Below are positions 6,531 through 12,927 of a stretch of 12,927 nucleotides of DNA, in pieces. The DNA is from an uncultured Christensenella sp. Its GTDB lineage: Bacteria > Bacillota > Clostridia > Christensenellales > Borkfalkiaceae. Within the stretch, counting starts at the first letter, position 1. The number at the start of each line of letters is the position of its first letter. Below the pieces are notes generated by a model. The model saw only the letters and a program-made list of their open reading frames with translations, had not been told where the DNA came from and did no database searches. The DNA lies in contig CAJTOY010000015.1 of assembly GCA_910578195.1 (NCBI GenBank), forward strand, positions 23,605 through 36,531. The letters run 5' to 3'. Position numbers and translations under genes: made by a program.

Positions 6531-9476
6531 TTGCAGGAAAACGGCTACATTGTTCGCCCCACAACCACTTTTGATAAAAGTTTTGCGATAGACAGAGAGT
6601 TGCTGTTCAAGTTCCTGAACAATACGCAACCCTCTACTATGGATGCGCTGAAAGAGATTTTTAAAGACAAGCTGGAAGAAACTATCGTCAACTTTATAAA
6701 TTCCGAAATGACGAAGTCGCGCGGAAGTCTTTTAAGCGTTCTAAAACACGGCGTTGAACTTGCAAATTACAAACTCAATTTAATGTACATAAAGCCCGCT
6801 ACCACTTTCAATAAAGAGTTACTTGAAAACTATAATAAAAATATCTTTTCCGTTATTGAAGAAGTTTGGGCAAGCGATAAGGAACGTGTTGATGTTGTCA
6901 TCTTTTTAAACGGCTTGGCAATTATGTCCTTTGAGTTAAAATGTAATTTTGCCGGGCAGTCGTACGAGGATGCAATCTATCAATACCGTACGGAACGCAA
7001 CCCTAAAACAAGGTTATTCCTCTTTAAAGCAGGCTGTCTTGTAAACTTTGCTATGGACTTGAACGAAGTTTATATGACGACAAAACTTGACGGACAAGCT
7101 ACTTTCTTCCTGCCCTTCAATATGGGTAACGGCGAAGGCATAAATGCAGGTAAAGGAAATCCTGTTTACGAAGATAAGTACAGCGTTTCTTATATGTGGG
7201 AAGATATTCTCACAAAAGAAACCGTTCTCGACTTAATAAATAAATTTATTTTTATTGAAACGAAAGAATCCACAGACGAGCTTACGGGCAAGAAGAAAAT
7301 TAAAGAAACGCTTATATTTCCACGCTACCATCAGCTTGACGTTATCCGCAAATTGCTTGCCGACGTTGGCATCAATAAAACGTCTCAGAACTATCTGATT
7401 CAACATAGTGCCGGTTCCGGAAAAACCAATTCTATTGCTTGGCTTGCACACAGACTTTCTTCTTTACATGACGCCGATAATAAAATTATATACGATAATA
7501 TAATCGTGGTTACCGACAGAATAGTTGTTGACAGACAGTTGCAGTCCGCTATTCTTGGTATAGAACATAAAACGGGGCTTATCCGCGTAATGGATGACAA
7601 ATGCTCCTCTGCCGACCTTGCAAGTGCTTTGAAAGGCAACACAAAAATAATTGCTACGACAATTCAAAAATTTCCCTACATCGTTGATAGTGTGTCGGGA
7701 CTGAAAGAGAAAAAATTTGCGGTAATTATTGACGAAGCGCATTCTTCTACTTCGGGCAAGGATATGTCCGCTATTACAATGACACTCGGCGCAGGAGACG
7801 TTGATATCGATACGGAAGGTGCGCTTGATTCCGAAGATATTATAGTTGACGAAATCTCCCGTAATGGCAAGCAGCCTAATGTTTCTATTTTTGCATTTAC
7901 CGCCACGCCAAAACCTACCACTTTGCAGCTCTTTGGAAAAGTAAATGCAAAAGGTCAAAGGGAAGCTTTCCATATCTATTCGATGAAACAGGCAATCGAG
8001 GAAGGTTTTATTCTTGACGTGTTGCAGAACTTTACGGAATATAAAACCTTCTATCAGATTAACAAAGAGATTGAAGAAGACCCGCATTGCAAAACGGTTG
8101 AGGCAAAACGACAAATTGCTCGTTTTGTTGAACTTCACGAAACGAACATTGCACAGAGAATCGAGGTTATAATCGAGCATTTTCGCACTACCGTTATGAA
8201 TGAGCTTGGCGGTATGGCAAAGGCAATGGTAATTACTCAATCACGCGCAAGTGCGGTAAAATACCGTCAGGCATTTGAAGATTATATTCAGAGAAAAGGA
8301 TATAAAAATATTCACGCTCTTGTTGCTTTTTCCGGCAAAGTGAAACTCCCTGACGGCGAAAAAGAATATACCGAAAGTTCTATTAACGGTTTCTCGGAAG
8401 ATAAGCTGACAAAAGAATTTGAAAAGGACGACAATAGGGTTTTACTTGTAGCTAATAAATATCAGACGGGTTTCGACCAGCCGAAACTTTGTGCTATGTA
8501 TGTTCTTAAAAAGTTACGCGGGGTAAATGCTGTACAAACTTTTTCCCGTTTAAACAGAATATTCCCTCCCTTTGAAAAGAAAACTTTTATTCTTGACTTC
8601 GTAAACAAATATGAGGACATCGTTAAGGCGTTCGAGCCGTATTATACGACTACGCTGTTGGCGAATTCAGTAACGCCTTCCGCTGTTTACGATTTGGAAG
8701 CAAGATTGGAAGGTTATACGGTGCTTGACCCTTCCGATATTGAAAGCGCAGTTGGATTATTATATAATGGCGATTCAAGCGCAAAGACAAAGCAGAAATT
8801 AACGTATTATTTCACTCGGGCAAAAAACCGTATAGAACAATATGAATTAATGAAACAGCTTGAAATAGTTGCGGTTATGCGGCACTTCATACGTTTCTAT
8901 GAGTTCTTAATTCAGGTATCTTGTTTTGAGGATGTCGATTTACATAAAAAGTATTTGTTTGTCAACTATCTTATGGCGTATATCAATATTAAACATCCTG
9001 GCGGTGGTTTTGACCTTAACGGCAAAATTAAAGCTTCCAATTTCGTGCAGAAAAAGGAAGCCGAACATATTAAAGAGAAAATTACATCTAACCCTGTCGT
9101 AAAATTACCTACTGCCGACATGATAGTCCTCCCCGAAGATAAGCAGGAAAAACTATCAGTTATTATTGCGGAAATTAACAGCCGCACAGGAAAATCTTAT
9201 GATAATGACGTAGCAATCAAAGCAATGTTGCAAATAAGAGATTTGTTGTTAAAGTCTGATAAGCTCCGTACAAGTGCCAAGAACAATACGATTAAAGATT
9301 TTGAGTTTTCTTATTTTGACGATATAGACGATGCATTAATTGAGGGATTATCACAGAATCAGGACTTCTTCTCTTTGCTCTTGAATAATGAAGAATTGAA
9401 GCGTCAAGTGCTTGGTATCTTTACAGACGAGATTTACAAAAGCCTGCGCAATGATGACGAGGATAAGCCGGAATAA
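6531..9476 (+). CDS. hsdR: Type I restriction subunit HsdR, natural start interrupted by a stop codon
   Basis: HsdR is the motor and nuclease subunit that pulls DNA past the bound HsdM/HsdS complex and cuts it far from the site. The open frame from TTG at 6531 gives 981 residues. The N-terminal PD-(D/E)xK nuclease is visible as D121 and ELK (135-137). The SF2 translocase follows: Walker A GSGKT (295-299), DEAH (401-404), FTATP (456-460), TGFDQP (646-651) and motif VI QTFSRLNR (669-676). A helical C-terminal part would hold the HsdM contact. All motifs are present, but the TTG lacks a good ribosome site. The true start appears to be the ATG 51 bases upstream, separated by an in-frame TAA. Outcomes could be loss of function, weak re-initiation at this TTG, or stop-codon suppression. 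The missing 17 residues are upstream of the catalytic core, so a re-initiated product might still work. Confidence 0.9.
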   Translation: MQENGYIVRPTTTFDKSFAIDRELLFKFLNNTQPSTMDALKEIFKDKLEETIVNFINSEMTKSRGSLLSVLKHGVELANYKLNLMYIKPATTFNKELLENYNKNIFSVIEEVWASDKERVDVVIFLNGLAIMSFELKCNFAGQSYEDAIYQYRTERNPKTRLFLFKAGCLVNFAMDLNEVYMTTKLDGQATFFLPFNMGNGEGINAGKGNPVYEDKYSVSYMWEDILTKETVLDLINKFIFIETKESTDELTGKKKIKETLIFPRYHQLDVIRKLLADVGINKTSQNYLIQHSAGSGKTNSIAWLAHRLSSLHDADNKIIYDNIIVVTDRIVVDRQLQSAILGIEHKTGLIRVMDDKCSSADLASALKGNTKIIATTIQKFPYIVDSVSGLKEKKFAVIIDEAHSSTSGKDMSAITMTLGAGDVDIDTEGALDSEDIIVDEISRNGKQPNVSIFAFTATPKPTTLQLFGKVNAKGQREAFHIYSMKQAIEEGFILDVLQNFTEYKTFYQINKEIEEDPHCKTVEAKRQIARFVELHETNIAQRIEVIIEHFRTTVMNELGGMAKAMVITQSRASAVKYRQAFEDYIQRKGYKNIHALVAFSGKVKLPDGEKEYTESSINGFSEDKLTKEFEKDDNRVLLVANKYQTGFDQPKLCAMYVLKKLRGVNAVQTFSRLNRIFPPFEKKTFILDFVNKYEDIVKAFEPYYTTTLLANSVTPSAVYDLEARLEGYTVLDPSDIESAVGLLYNGDSSAKTKQKLTYYFTRAKNRIEQYELMKQLEIVAVMRHFIRFYEFLIQVSCFEDVDLHKKYLFVNYLMAYINIKHPGGGFDLNGKIKASNFVQKKEAEHIKEKITSNPVVKLPTADMIVLPEDKQEKLSVIIAEINSRTGKSYDNDVAIKAMLQIRDLLLKSDKLRTSAKNNTIKDFEFSYFDDIDDALIEGLSQNQDFFSLLLNNEELKRQVLGIFTDEIYKSLRNDDEDKPE

Positions 9477-9530
9477 GTTATTTTATTGATTAAATTCATA
9501 ATTGAAAGATTGATAATAAAAAGAGGTTTC

Positions 9531-9785
9531 ATGAAAAATTTAGATAGAACTTTAAAGCTTTTATGTCCTATTTGTGGAAATGACCAATTTGGGTCTTTAG
9601 ATGTAGATATGGATGAACTCTATGATGCACCAGATAATGTAAGGGTACAATGTGCTGACTGTAAAAATATTTTTACAAAGGAAGCATTATTTGAGGAAAA
9701 TTCAGAAGCCATTGAGGCAACTATTGACAATATTAAAGATGAGTTTATTGCGGAGCTAAAAAAATCATTAAAAAAATGGAAGTAA
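9531..9785 (+). CDS. Second small zinc-ribbon protein, after hsdR
   Basis: This 84-residue protein has a CPIC (12-15) and CADC (41-44) pair, a standard zinc-ribbon arrangement, followed by an acidic then lysine-rich amphipathic helix (about 50-84). I chose ATG 9531 because AAGAGG lies 4 bases upstream; a longer reading from 9486 has no ribosome site. It has the same length as the zinc-ribbon protein before hsdR, but the knuckles and the rest of the sequence differ, so they are not obvious duplicates. It lies 54 bases after hsdR and 4 bases before the membrane-protein gene, which suggests these two work together. The function is unknown; nucleic-acid or partner binding is likely. Confidence 0.72.
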   Translation: MKNLDRTLKLLCPICGNDQFGSLDVDMDELYDAPDNVRVQCADCKNIFTKEALFEENSEAIEATIDNIKDEFIAELKKSLKKWK

Positions 9786-9789
9786 TCTA

Positions 9790-10263
9790 ATGGAACAATT
9801 TTTACAGTTTTTAAAAGATTGGGGTGCTTTAATCGTAGCAGCTTTATCTTTAATCGTCGCTATAGTTTCTTTAATAAAATCATTTCACTCCCAGTGGCTA
9901 CAAAACAAAATTTATGAATTAGATAAAAAGTTAAAAAGCTACGAGCTGGAAAAGATTGCAAAAGTTGAAGCTGAGAAAAACTTTTCTCGCGTAGAAGCAA
10001 GAATCGTTAAAGTCGGCAAGCATTATAGACTTAAAATTTGGAATTCTGGGAATACTGTGGTTTATAATGTATCAGCAGAAATAGATAAAGAAGCAGGAAT
10101 TGTAATATTAGAAGAAAAAATGCCGTTTGAAATGCTTGAACCACAAAAAGGATTTGAAGTTTCTGCAATTCACTATGGCGGTGTACCAAAGTTTAAAATT
10201 ATAACAATTTGGTTTGATGAAAGCAAGACACAACATCAGAAAGAACAGTTTGTAGATATTTAG
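9790..10263 (+). CDS. Single-pass membrane-anchored protein with cytoplasmic coiled coil
   Basis: This 157-residue protein is not assigned to a named family. Residues 11-29 form one hydrophobic helix, followed by positively charged residues, so the N-terminus probably lies outside and the rest in the cytoplasm; it is unlikely to be a cleaved signal peptide. Residues about 36-64 are a lysine/glutamate-rich coiled coil. Residues about 66-150 look beta-rich (YRLKIWNSGNTVVYNVSAEI), like a small Ig-like sandwich. GGAAG lies 7 bases upstream of the ATG, and the preceding zinc-ribbon gene ends 4 bases before the start. Membrane-anchored accessory proteins of this architecture are common in defence loci; a sensor or tether role for its zinc-ribbon partner is inferred, not shown. 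Confidence 0.72.
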   Translation: MEQFLQFLKDWGALIVAALSLIVAIVSLIKSFHSQWLQNKIYELDKKLKSYELEKIAKVEAEKNFSRVEARIVKVGKHYRLKIWNSGNTVVYNVSAEIDKEAGIVILEEKMPFEMLEPQKGFEVSAIHYGGVPKFKIITIWFDESKTQHQKEQFVDI

Positions 10264-10508
10264 TTTTGTTATGTCATAATATCAAAATACGTGTAAGAGT
10301 GATAAATATTTTTAAAAATTTTGCTATGTATTATATATTTAATTCATTAACGGCAAAATTATATCTTTAAAATTAAGAAATGTACGTAGTCAAAAAATAT
10401 TCACTTTACCGTTCGATATTATGTCATTAAGCAAAGTGTTTTTTGAAAAATTTAAAAGTCATAAAGACTTACAAAAAATAAACTGTTTAGATTGAGGCAA
10501 AATTAAAA
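10264..10508 (+). other. AT-rich gap with repeated motif and a startless open frame
   Basis: This 245-base gap has no clear terminator or consensus promoter. It contains two copies of TTATGTCAT (10269-10277 as part of the palindrome TTATGTCATAA, and 10419-10427). From 10343 to 10495 one frame stays open for 50 codons and ends inside the ribosome site of the next gene, but it has no usual start except an ATG at 10421 with no ribosome site. It may be a gene remnant, a short leader peptide, or chance. Confidence 0.4.
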
Positions 10509-11693
10509 TTGACAAAAGAAGAAAAGTTAGCTTATCAAGGATATATAATCAGGCAAATATTAGAAGCTCCGCTTGAAGAAGCATTTCAAATTTATGCCGC
10601 AAATTTTGAATATGTACAAGAGTATTCTTTTATTTTTCCACATCCGGAAGGAAATAATTATGTCCAAAAATTTCGTAATCTGAATCTTGATGACTTAGAT
10701 GTAATTTATTTCTTTGGAAGTGAAACTCTATACTGCTTAAATTCACGGTCTTTTACCTCAATTATGTTGGGGGAAGATTATGAGCTTAAAATTGCATCTC
10801 TTGTATCTCTGGATACTCAAATCCAAAGCTATTTATATAGAAATTATATCGACAACAAAAATAAAATTCCGAATAATATCGCCGAAATACAAAAAATAAT
10901 TGATAGCCGTAGATGTATGGTTGATGGATTAGCTTACACGTTTGAAAATACACTGTTTAATCCTGAATACTTAAATTCTCAAATTTTTAAAGATAATACA
11001 TATGCTTTTGAAACCTATTTTTTTAAAAATAAAATAGAAGCTGAATCTTATTCAAAAAATATTTTAGATTTAGATAATCAAATATTAAATGATGAATTTT
11101 CTAATTGGTTTAGACATCAATATTTGCTTTATTATTTAGCGTTGTTAGTAATGACCGATATTAACATTAATCATAAAAATCTGCCTCTCTATCAAAAGGA
11201 ACTATCTTTTGTTAAATATTTTCACGAACAAATAGGCATTCTTTCTGATAGAGAAACTAATTTAGCTAAATTGTTCTTTAATTACGGCACAAATATTAAA
11301 TTTTTTGGAAAAATACAAAAAGGCAGGAAAGATATTATAAAGAATTTAAAAAATATGGCTTGGGATATTTTCCACTTGCAAAATACTTTTAATAATTTAT
11401 TTATAATACCTAAAAATGCTGACTTCATCATTCCATTTTTTATTTCATATGACCAAAGACTAAAAGACATAGCACCTATATATAAATTGAAATCTGCTGC
11501 ATTTATCAAAAATGGATTTAATAAGCATCTTAACTTTTTGACTGATTTAATAGATCCGACAATCAAGTATGAATATTTTACTGCTCAAGCATATTTAAAA
11601 AGGCAAGAAAAATTAAAAGATGCTACGGAAGTATCTATAATTGCTAAACTTCAAATTGAAATAGAAAAATACGAGAAGTTTTTAGGTTTATAA
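10509..11693 (+). CDS. Uncharacterised 394-residue protein with PIN-nuclease-like signatures
   Basis: I do not recognise a named family. Several acidic motifs appear in an order that recalls PIN-type ribonucleases: SLDTQIQSYL (100-109, like the LDTNxxSYL first strand of VapC-type PIN domains), E146 in a TFEN block, AWDIFHL (284-290) and SYDQRL (313-318, like the T-x-D-x-x-L of PIN domains). If right, D102, E146, D286 and D315 could form the metal site. The spacing is much longer than in a single VapC-size domain, with a helical insert at about 180-270. The start is TTG with GAGG 11 bases upstream; a TAG at 10488 limits longer versions. The gene is strikingly AT-rich compared with hsdM and hsdR, which suggests a separate origin. 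It stands alone between an AT-rich gap and a palindrome cluster. Confidence 0.55.
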   Translation: MTKEEKLAYQGYIIRQILEAPLEEAFQIYAANFEYVQEYSFIFPHPEGNNYVQKFRNLNLDDLDVIYFFGSETLYCLNSRSFTSIMLGEDYELKIASLVSLDTQIQSYLYRNYIDNKNKIPNNIAEIQKIIDSRRCMVDGLAYTFENTLFNPEYLNSQIFKDNTYAFETYFFKNKIEAESYSKNILDLDNQILNDEFSNWFRHQYLLYYLALLVMTDININHKNLPLYQKELSFVKYFHEQIGILSDRETNLAKLFFNYGTNIKFFGKIQKGRKDIIKNLKNMAWDIFHLQNTFNNLFIIPKNADFIIPFFISYDQRLKDIAPIYKLKSAAFIKNGFNKHLNFLTDLIDPTIKYEYFTAQAYLKRQEKLKDATEVSIIAKLQIEIEKYEKFLGL

Positions 11694-11720
11694 TAAATCT
11701 TTATAACAAAATTATATATT

Positions 11721-11930
11721 TTTGGGAGTTACGCTAAATTTGGGAGTTATACTCCCAAAAATCAGCAACAAGGCGTTGTGGAAATTGGGAGTTGCTCCCA
11801 AATTGGCATTGAATGACGGACAAAAGTGATTTTTGTCCGTCATTCAAAATTTGTGCAGTTAAACTTGCAAAATTAAGGTAAAAAATGCTCCCAAATGACA
11901 TAAAATCATTTGGGAGCAACATGGGAGTTA
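11721..11930. repeat. Cluster of GGGAGTT palindromes and long hairpins
   Basis: TTGGGAGTT or close variants occur at 11722-11730, 11740-11748, 11785-11793, 11910-11917 (ending GC) and 11921-11929, with reverse copies at 11751, 11795 and 11889. They build perfect stems: 11739-11747 with 11751-11759 (9 bp), 11785-11791 with 11795-11801 (7 bp) and 11886-11898 with 11906-11918 (13 bp). Between them a 17-bp perfect stem with a different sequence lies at 11809-11825 and 11831-11847 (5-base loop). None is followed by a T-tract, so simple terminators are unlikely. It may be a non-autonomous palindromic element, a protein-binding array or a structured RNA. Confidence 0.65.
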
Positions 11931-12098
11931 AAAATTGAAAATCATCGAAATTAGCAGATATTGTAGTATTGTTTGCTCACTAACCACTATATATTGTGGT
12001 TGTAAAGTTTGTTTTTAAGCCTCTGACTAAGTCATTCTCAGGTTCAAAACGGATTAATAGATCTTAAATACGGTTGAACTGTAAAATTAATTTACTGC

Positions 12099-12127
12099 TT
12101 TACTTTTAATTTTTGATGTGTTAAAAT
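12099..12127 (+). promoter_or_regulatory. Likely promoter of the DIP1984-like gene
   Basis: TTTACT (12099-12104), a 17-base spacer and TAAAAT (12122-12127). The spacing is ideal and the hexamers are moderate. Confidence 0.45.
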
Positions 12128-12159
12128 AATTGCGCAATAAAATCAGGGAGAAACGGATA

Positions 12160-12645
12160 ATGAAAATTTGCAATAGCGAGGCTATGAAAATTATTAAGGA
12201 TTTGGAGCAAAAAAGACAAGCCATTATTTATAACGAGGATAATCGCAGCCGCCTTTCGTATAAGGAAGGTGAAGAAAAAGTTATATGCAAATATAATTAC
12301 TGCGAAACGCGCAAAAAGATTGCCGAAATAGACGAGCGTATCCGCAAAATTAAGCACGCGCTTGCCAAAAGCAACTGTACCGCCATTATCGACGGCTTCA
12401 AAATTACGATAGGCGAAGCGCTTGTTTATCTTGCCCAGTTGAATAAAGAGTACAGTCAAATGGAAGTTTTATCGAATTACAGCAAGCTGTCGAGGCGGAT
12501 AACCGCAAACGGCGTTCTCGAATACACCGAGTGTCTTTACGACCCCGACGAAGTATTATCCGACATGGAATCCCTTCACACGAAAATAGGTAAGCTGCAA
12601 GTTGCTATTGACAGAGCTAACCTTACGACTATGATAGAAATTTAA
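12160..12645 (+). CDS. DIP1984 / septicolysin-like coiled-coil protein
   Basis: This 161-residue, largely helical protein matches the DIP1984 (septicolysin-like, DUF6847) pattern as I remember it. Two long helices (about 5-22 and 45-70) lead to an I-x-x-I-x-x-A-x-x-x-S-N segment (61-72), a short G-x-x-I-T-I-G-E-A-L-x-Y-L-A-x-L block (79-94), a middle section resembling the family's charged loop (100-130) and a closing helix with IDRANLTT (150-157; family form IxxxNxxT). Function in the family is poorly defined; the septicolysin name does not prove pore formation, and no signal peptide is seen. The start is ATG 12160, because AGGGAG lies 9 bases upstream; a TTG at 12130 would add ten residues without a ribosome site. 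Base use is richer in GC than the PIN-like gene, so this may be host DNA at the island border. Confidence 0.68.
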   Translation: MKICNSEAMKIIKDLEQKRQAIIYNEDNRSRLSYKEGEEKVICKYNYCETRKKIAEIDERIRKIKHALAKSNCTAIIDGFKITIGEALVYLAQLNKEYSQMEVLSNYSKLSRRITANGVLEYTECLYDPDEVLSDMESLHTKIGKLQVAIDRANLTTMIEI

Positions 12646-12882
12646 AAATCTTTTCCCGCGCGGATTCGGGCACAAACTATATTTTTGTTACAGAATGAAG
12701 TTCTGTCAGGTTAAAGATACGGTTTATTGCCGAGGTTAATGTTTTCGGTTGTCTATTATTAAATAAGGTTTATTGTAATTCCAAATAACAGGCTTGAAAA
12801 TCCGTGCAAAAACTTTGCGGCGCTTTCGAACGGCGCAGGTGCGGAAAAGTAACGGGTTATATCCGTACAAACTTAACAAAAC
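12646..12882 (+). other. Hairpin-rich 3' region
   Basis: No gene is seen. Hairpins occur in series: ACAGAA/TTCTGT (12690-12695, 12701-12706); a longer stem pairing TCCGTGC (12801-12807) with GTGCGGA (12839-12845) through G-U pairs and enclosing TGCG/CGCA-type pairing; and ACGG/CCGT (12852-12855, 12863-12866). With the strong terminator that follows, this may be a structured 3' untranslated region or a separate small RNA, but I found no convincing promoter. Confidence 0.3.
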
Positions 12883-12919
12883 AACCCCCTCCCGATTGGG
12901 AGGGGGTTATGTTTTTTGT
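12883..12919 (+). terminator. Strong Rho-independent terminator
   Basis: A perfect 11-bp stem, AACCCCCTCCC (12883-12893) and GGGAGGGGGTT (12898-12908), has a GATT loop and is followed by ATGTTTTTTGTTG. The minus strand also carries a T-rich stretch after the stem (GTTTTGTT), so it may act in both directions. Confidence 0.88.
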
Positions 12920-12927
12920 TGTTATAC

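Larger units (their letters stand above)
11694..12159 (+). other. Non-coding stretch between the PIN-like gene and the DIP1984-like gene
   Basis: No supported gene lies here. The left half is the palindrome cluster. An imperfect terminator-like hairpin follows: AACCAC/GTGGTT (11982-11987, 11996-12001), then GTAAAGTTTGTTTTT. The rest is AT-rich DNA holding the promoter of the next gene. The only sizeable frame, on the minus strand within the palindromes (11734-11922), looks like a by-product of the repeats. Confidence 0.55.

Noticed and set aside
7464..8240. A 258-codon minus-strand frame inside hsdR
   Set aside because: It lies opposite conserved helicase motifs of hsdR, has no family likeness, and has the composition of an antisense shadow.
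9486..9530. A longer start for the second zinc-ribbon protein
   Set aside because: It has no ribosome site, while the ATG at 9531 has AAGAGG just upstream and begins the conserved-looking part.
11734..11922. A 62-codon minus-strand frame in the palindrome cluster
   Set aside because: It is built from the inverted repeats, with no domain; the repeats explain the open frame.
11721..11930. Retron RNA, CRISPR array or type III antitoxin repeats
   Set aside because: No reverse transcriptase or Cas gene is present, unit spacing is irregular without spacers, and the units are palindromes rather than regular tandem repeats followed by a ToxN-like gene.
12121..12459. Minus-strand frame opposite the DIP1984-like gene
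   Set aside because: The plus-strand gene has a ribosome site, promoter and family match; the reverse frame has none.

Overview
The window looks like a defence island from a low-GC Gram-positive bacterium, most likely a gut-type Clostridia lineage. The reasons are the AT-rich intergenic DNA, clear AGGAG-type Shine-Dalgarno sites, several TTG starts, and promoters with TTGACA and extended TGnTATAAT elements. This assignment is inference; no taxonomic marker gene is present.

Layout, left to right. Positions 1-240 hold no protein gene but a minus-strand unit that looks like a small structured RNA: a strong promoter at 205-232, a chain of hairpins, and a terminator near 45-77. Next on the minus strand is a Fic-family gene (361-1215) with an N-terminal Bro-N domain, its own promoter and a hairpin terminator. 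Diverging from it are plus-strand genes for a small XRE regulator (1369), a T5orf172-type GIY-YIG protein (1602) and a HEPN-like protein (2293). A separate promoter/operator region (2770-2846) then precedes a type I restriction-modification operon: hsdM (2847), hsdS (4945), a small zinc-ribbon protein (6179), hsdR (6531), a second zinc-ribbon protein (9531) and a membrane-anchored protein with one transmembrane helix (9790). After a 245-base AT-rich gap comes an uncharacterised 394-residue protein with PIN-nuclease-like signatures (10509). A 466-base non-coding stretch with a dense cluster of GGGAGTT palindromes follows, then a DIP1984-like coiled-coil gene (12160), and the window ends with hairpins and a strong terminator.

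How the parts work together. HsdM and HsdS should form a complete sequence-specific adenine methyltransferase. HsdR keeps all its nuclease and helicase motifs, but its natural start (ATG at 6480, strong ribosome site) is separated from the rest of the protein by an in-frame TAA at 6510-6512. Restriction is therefore either lost, reduced to re-initiation at a TTG, or conditionally expressed, while modification should be intact. The accessory genes (GIY-YIG, HEPN-like, PIN-like, Fic) are all of nuclease or toxin type, so the region reads as a layered island around one R-M core.

The best candidates for something undescribed are the 394-residue PIN-like protein with the structured repeat cluster behind it, and a 9-base motif (TTATGTCAT) that I found four times, always in non-coding DNA around the cargo genes.
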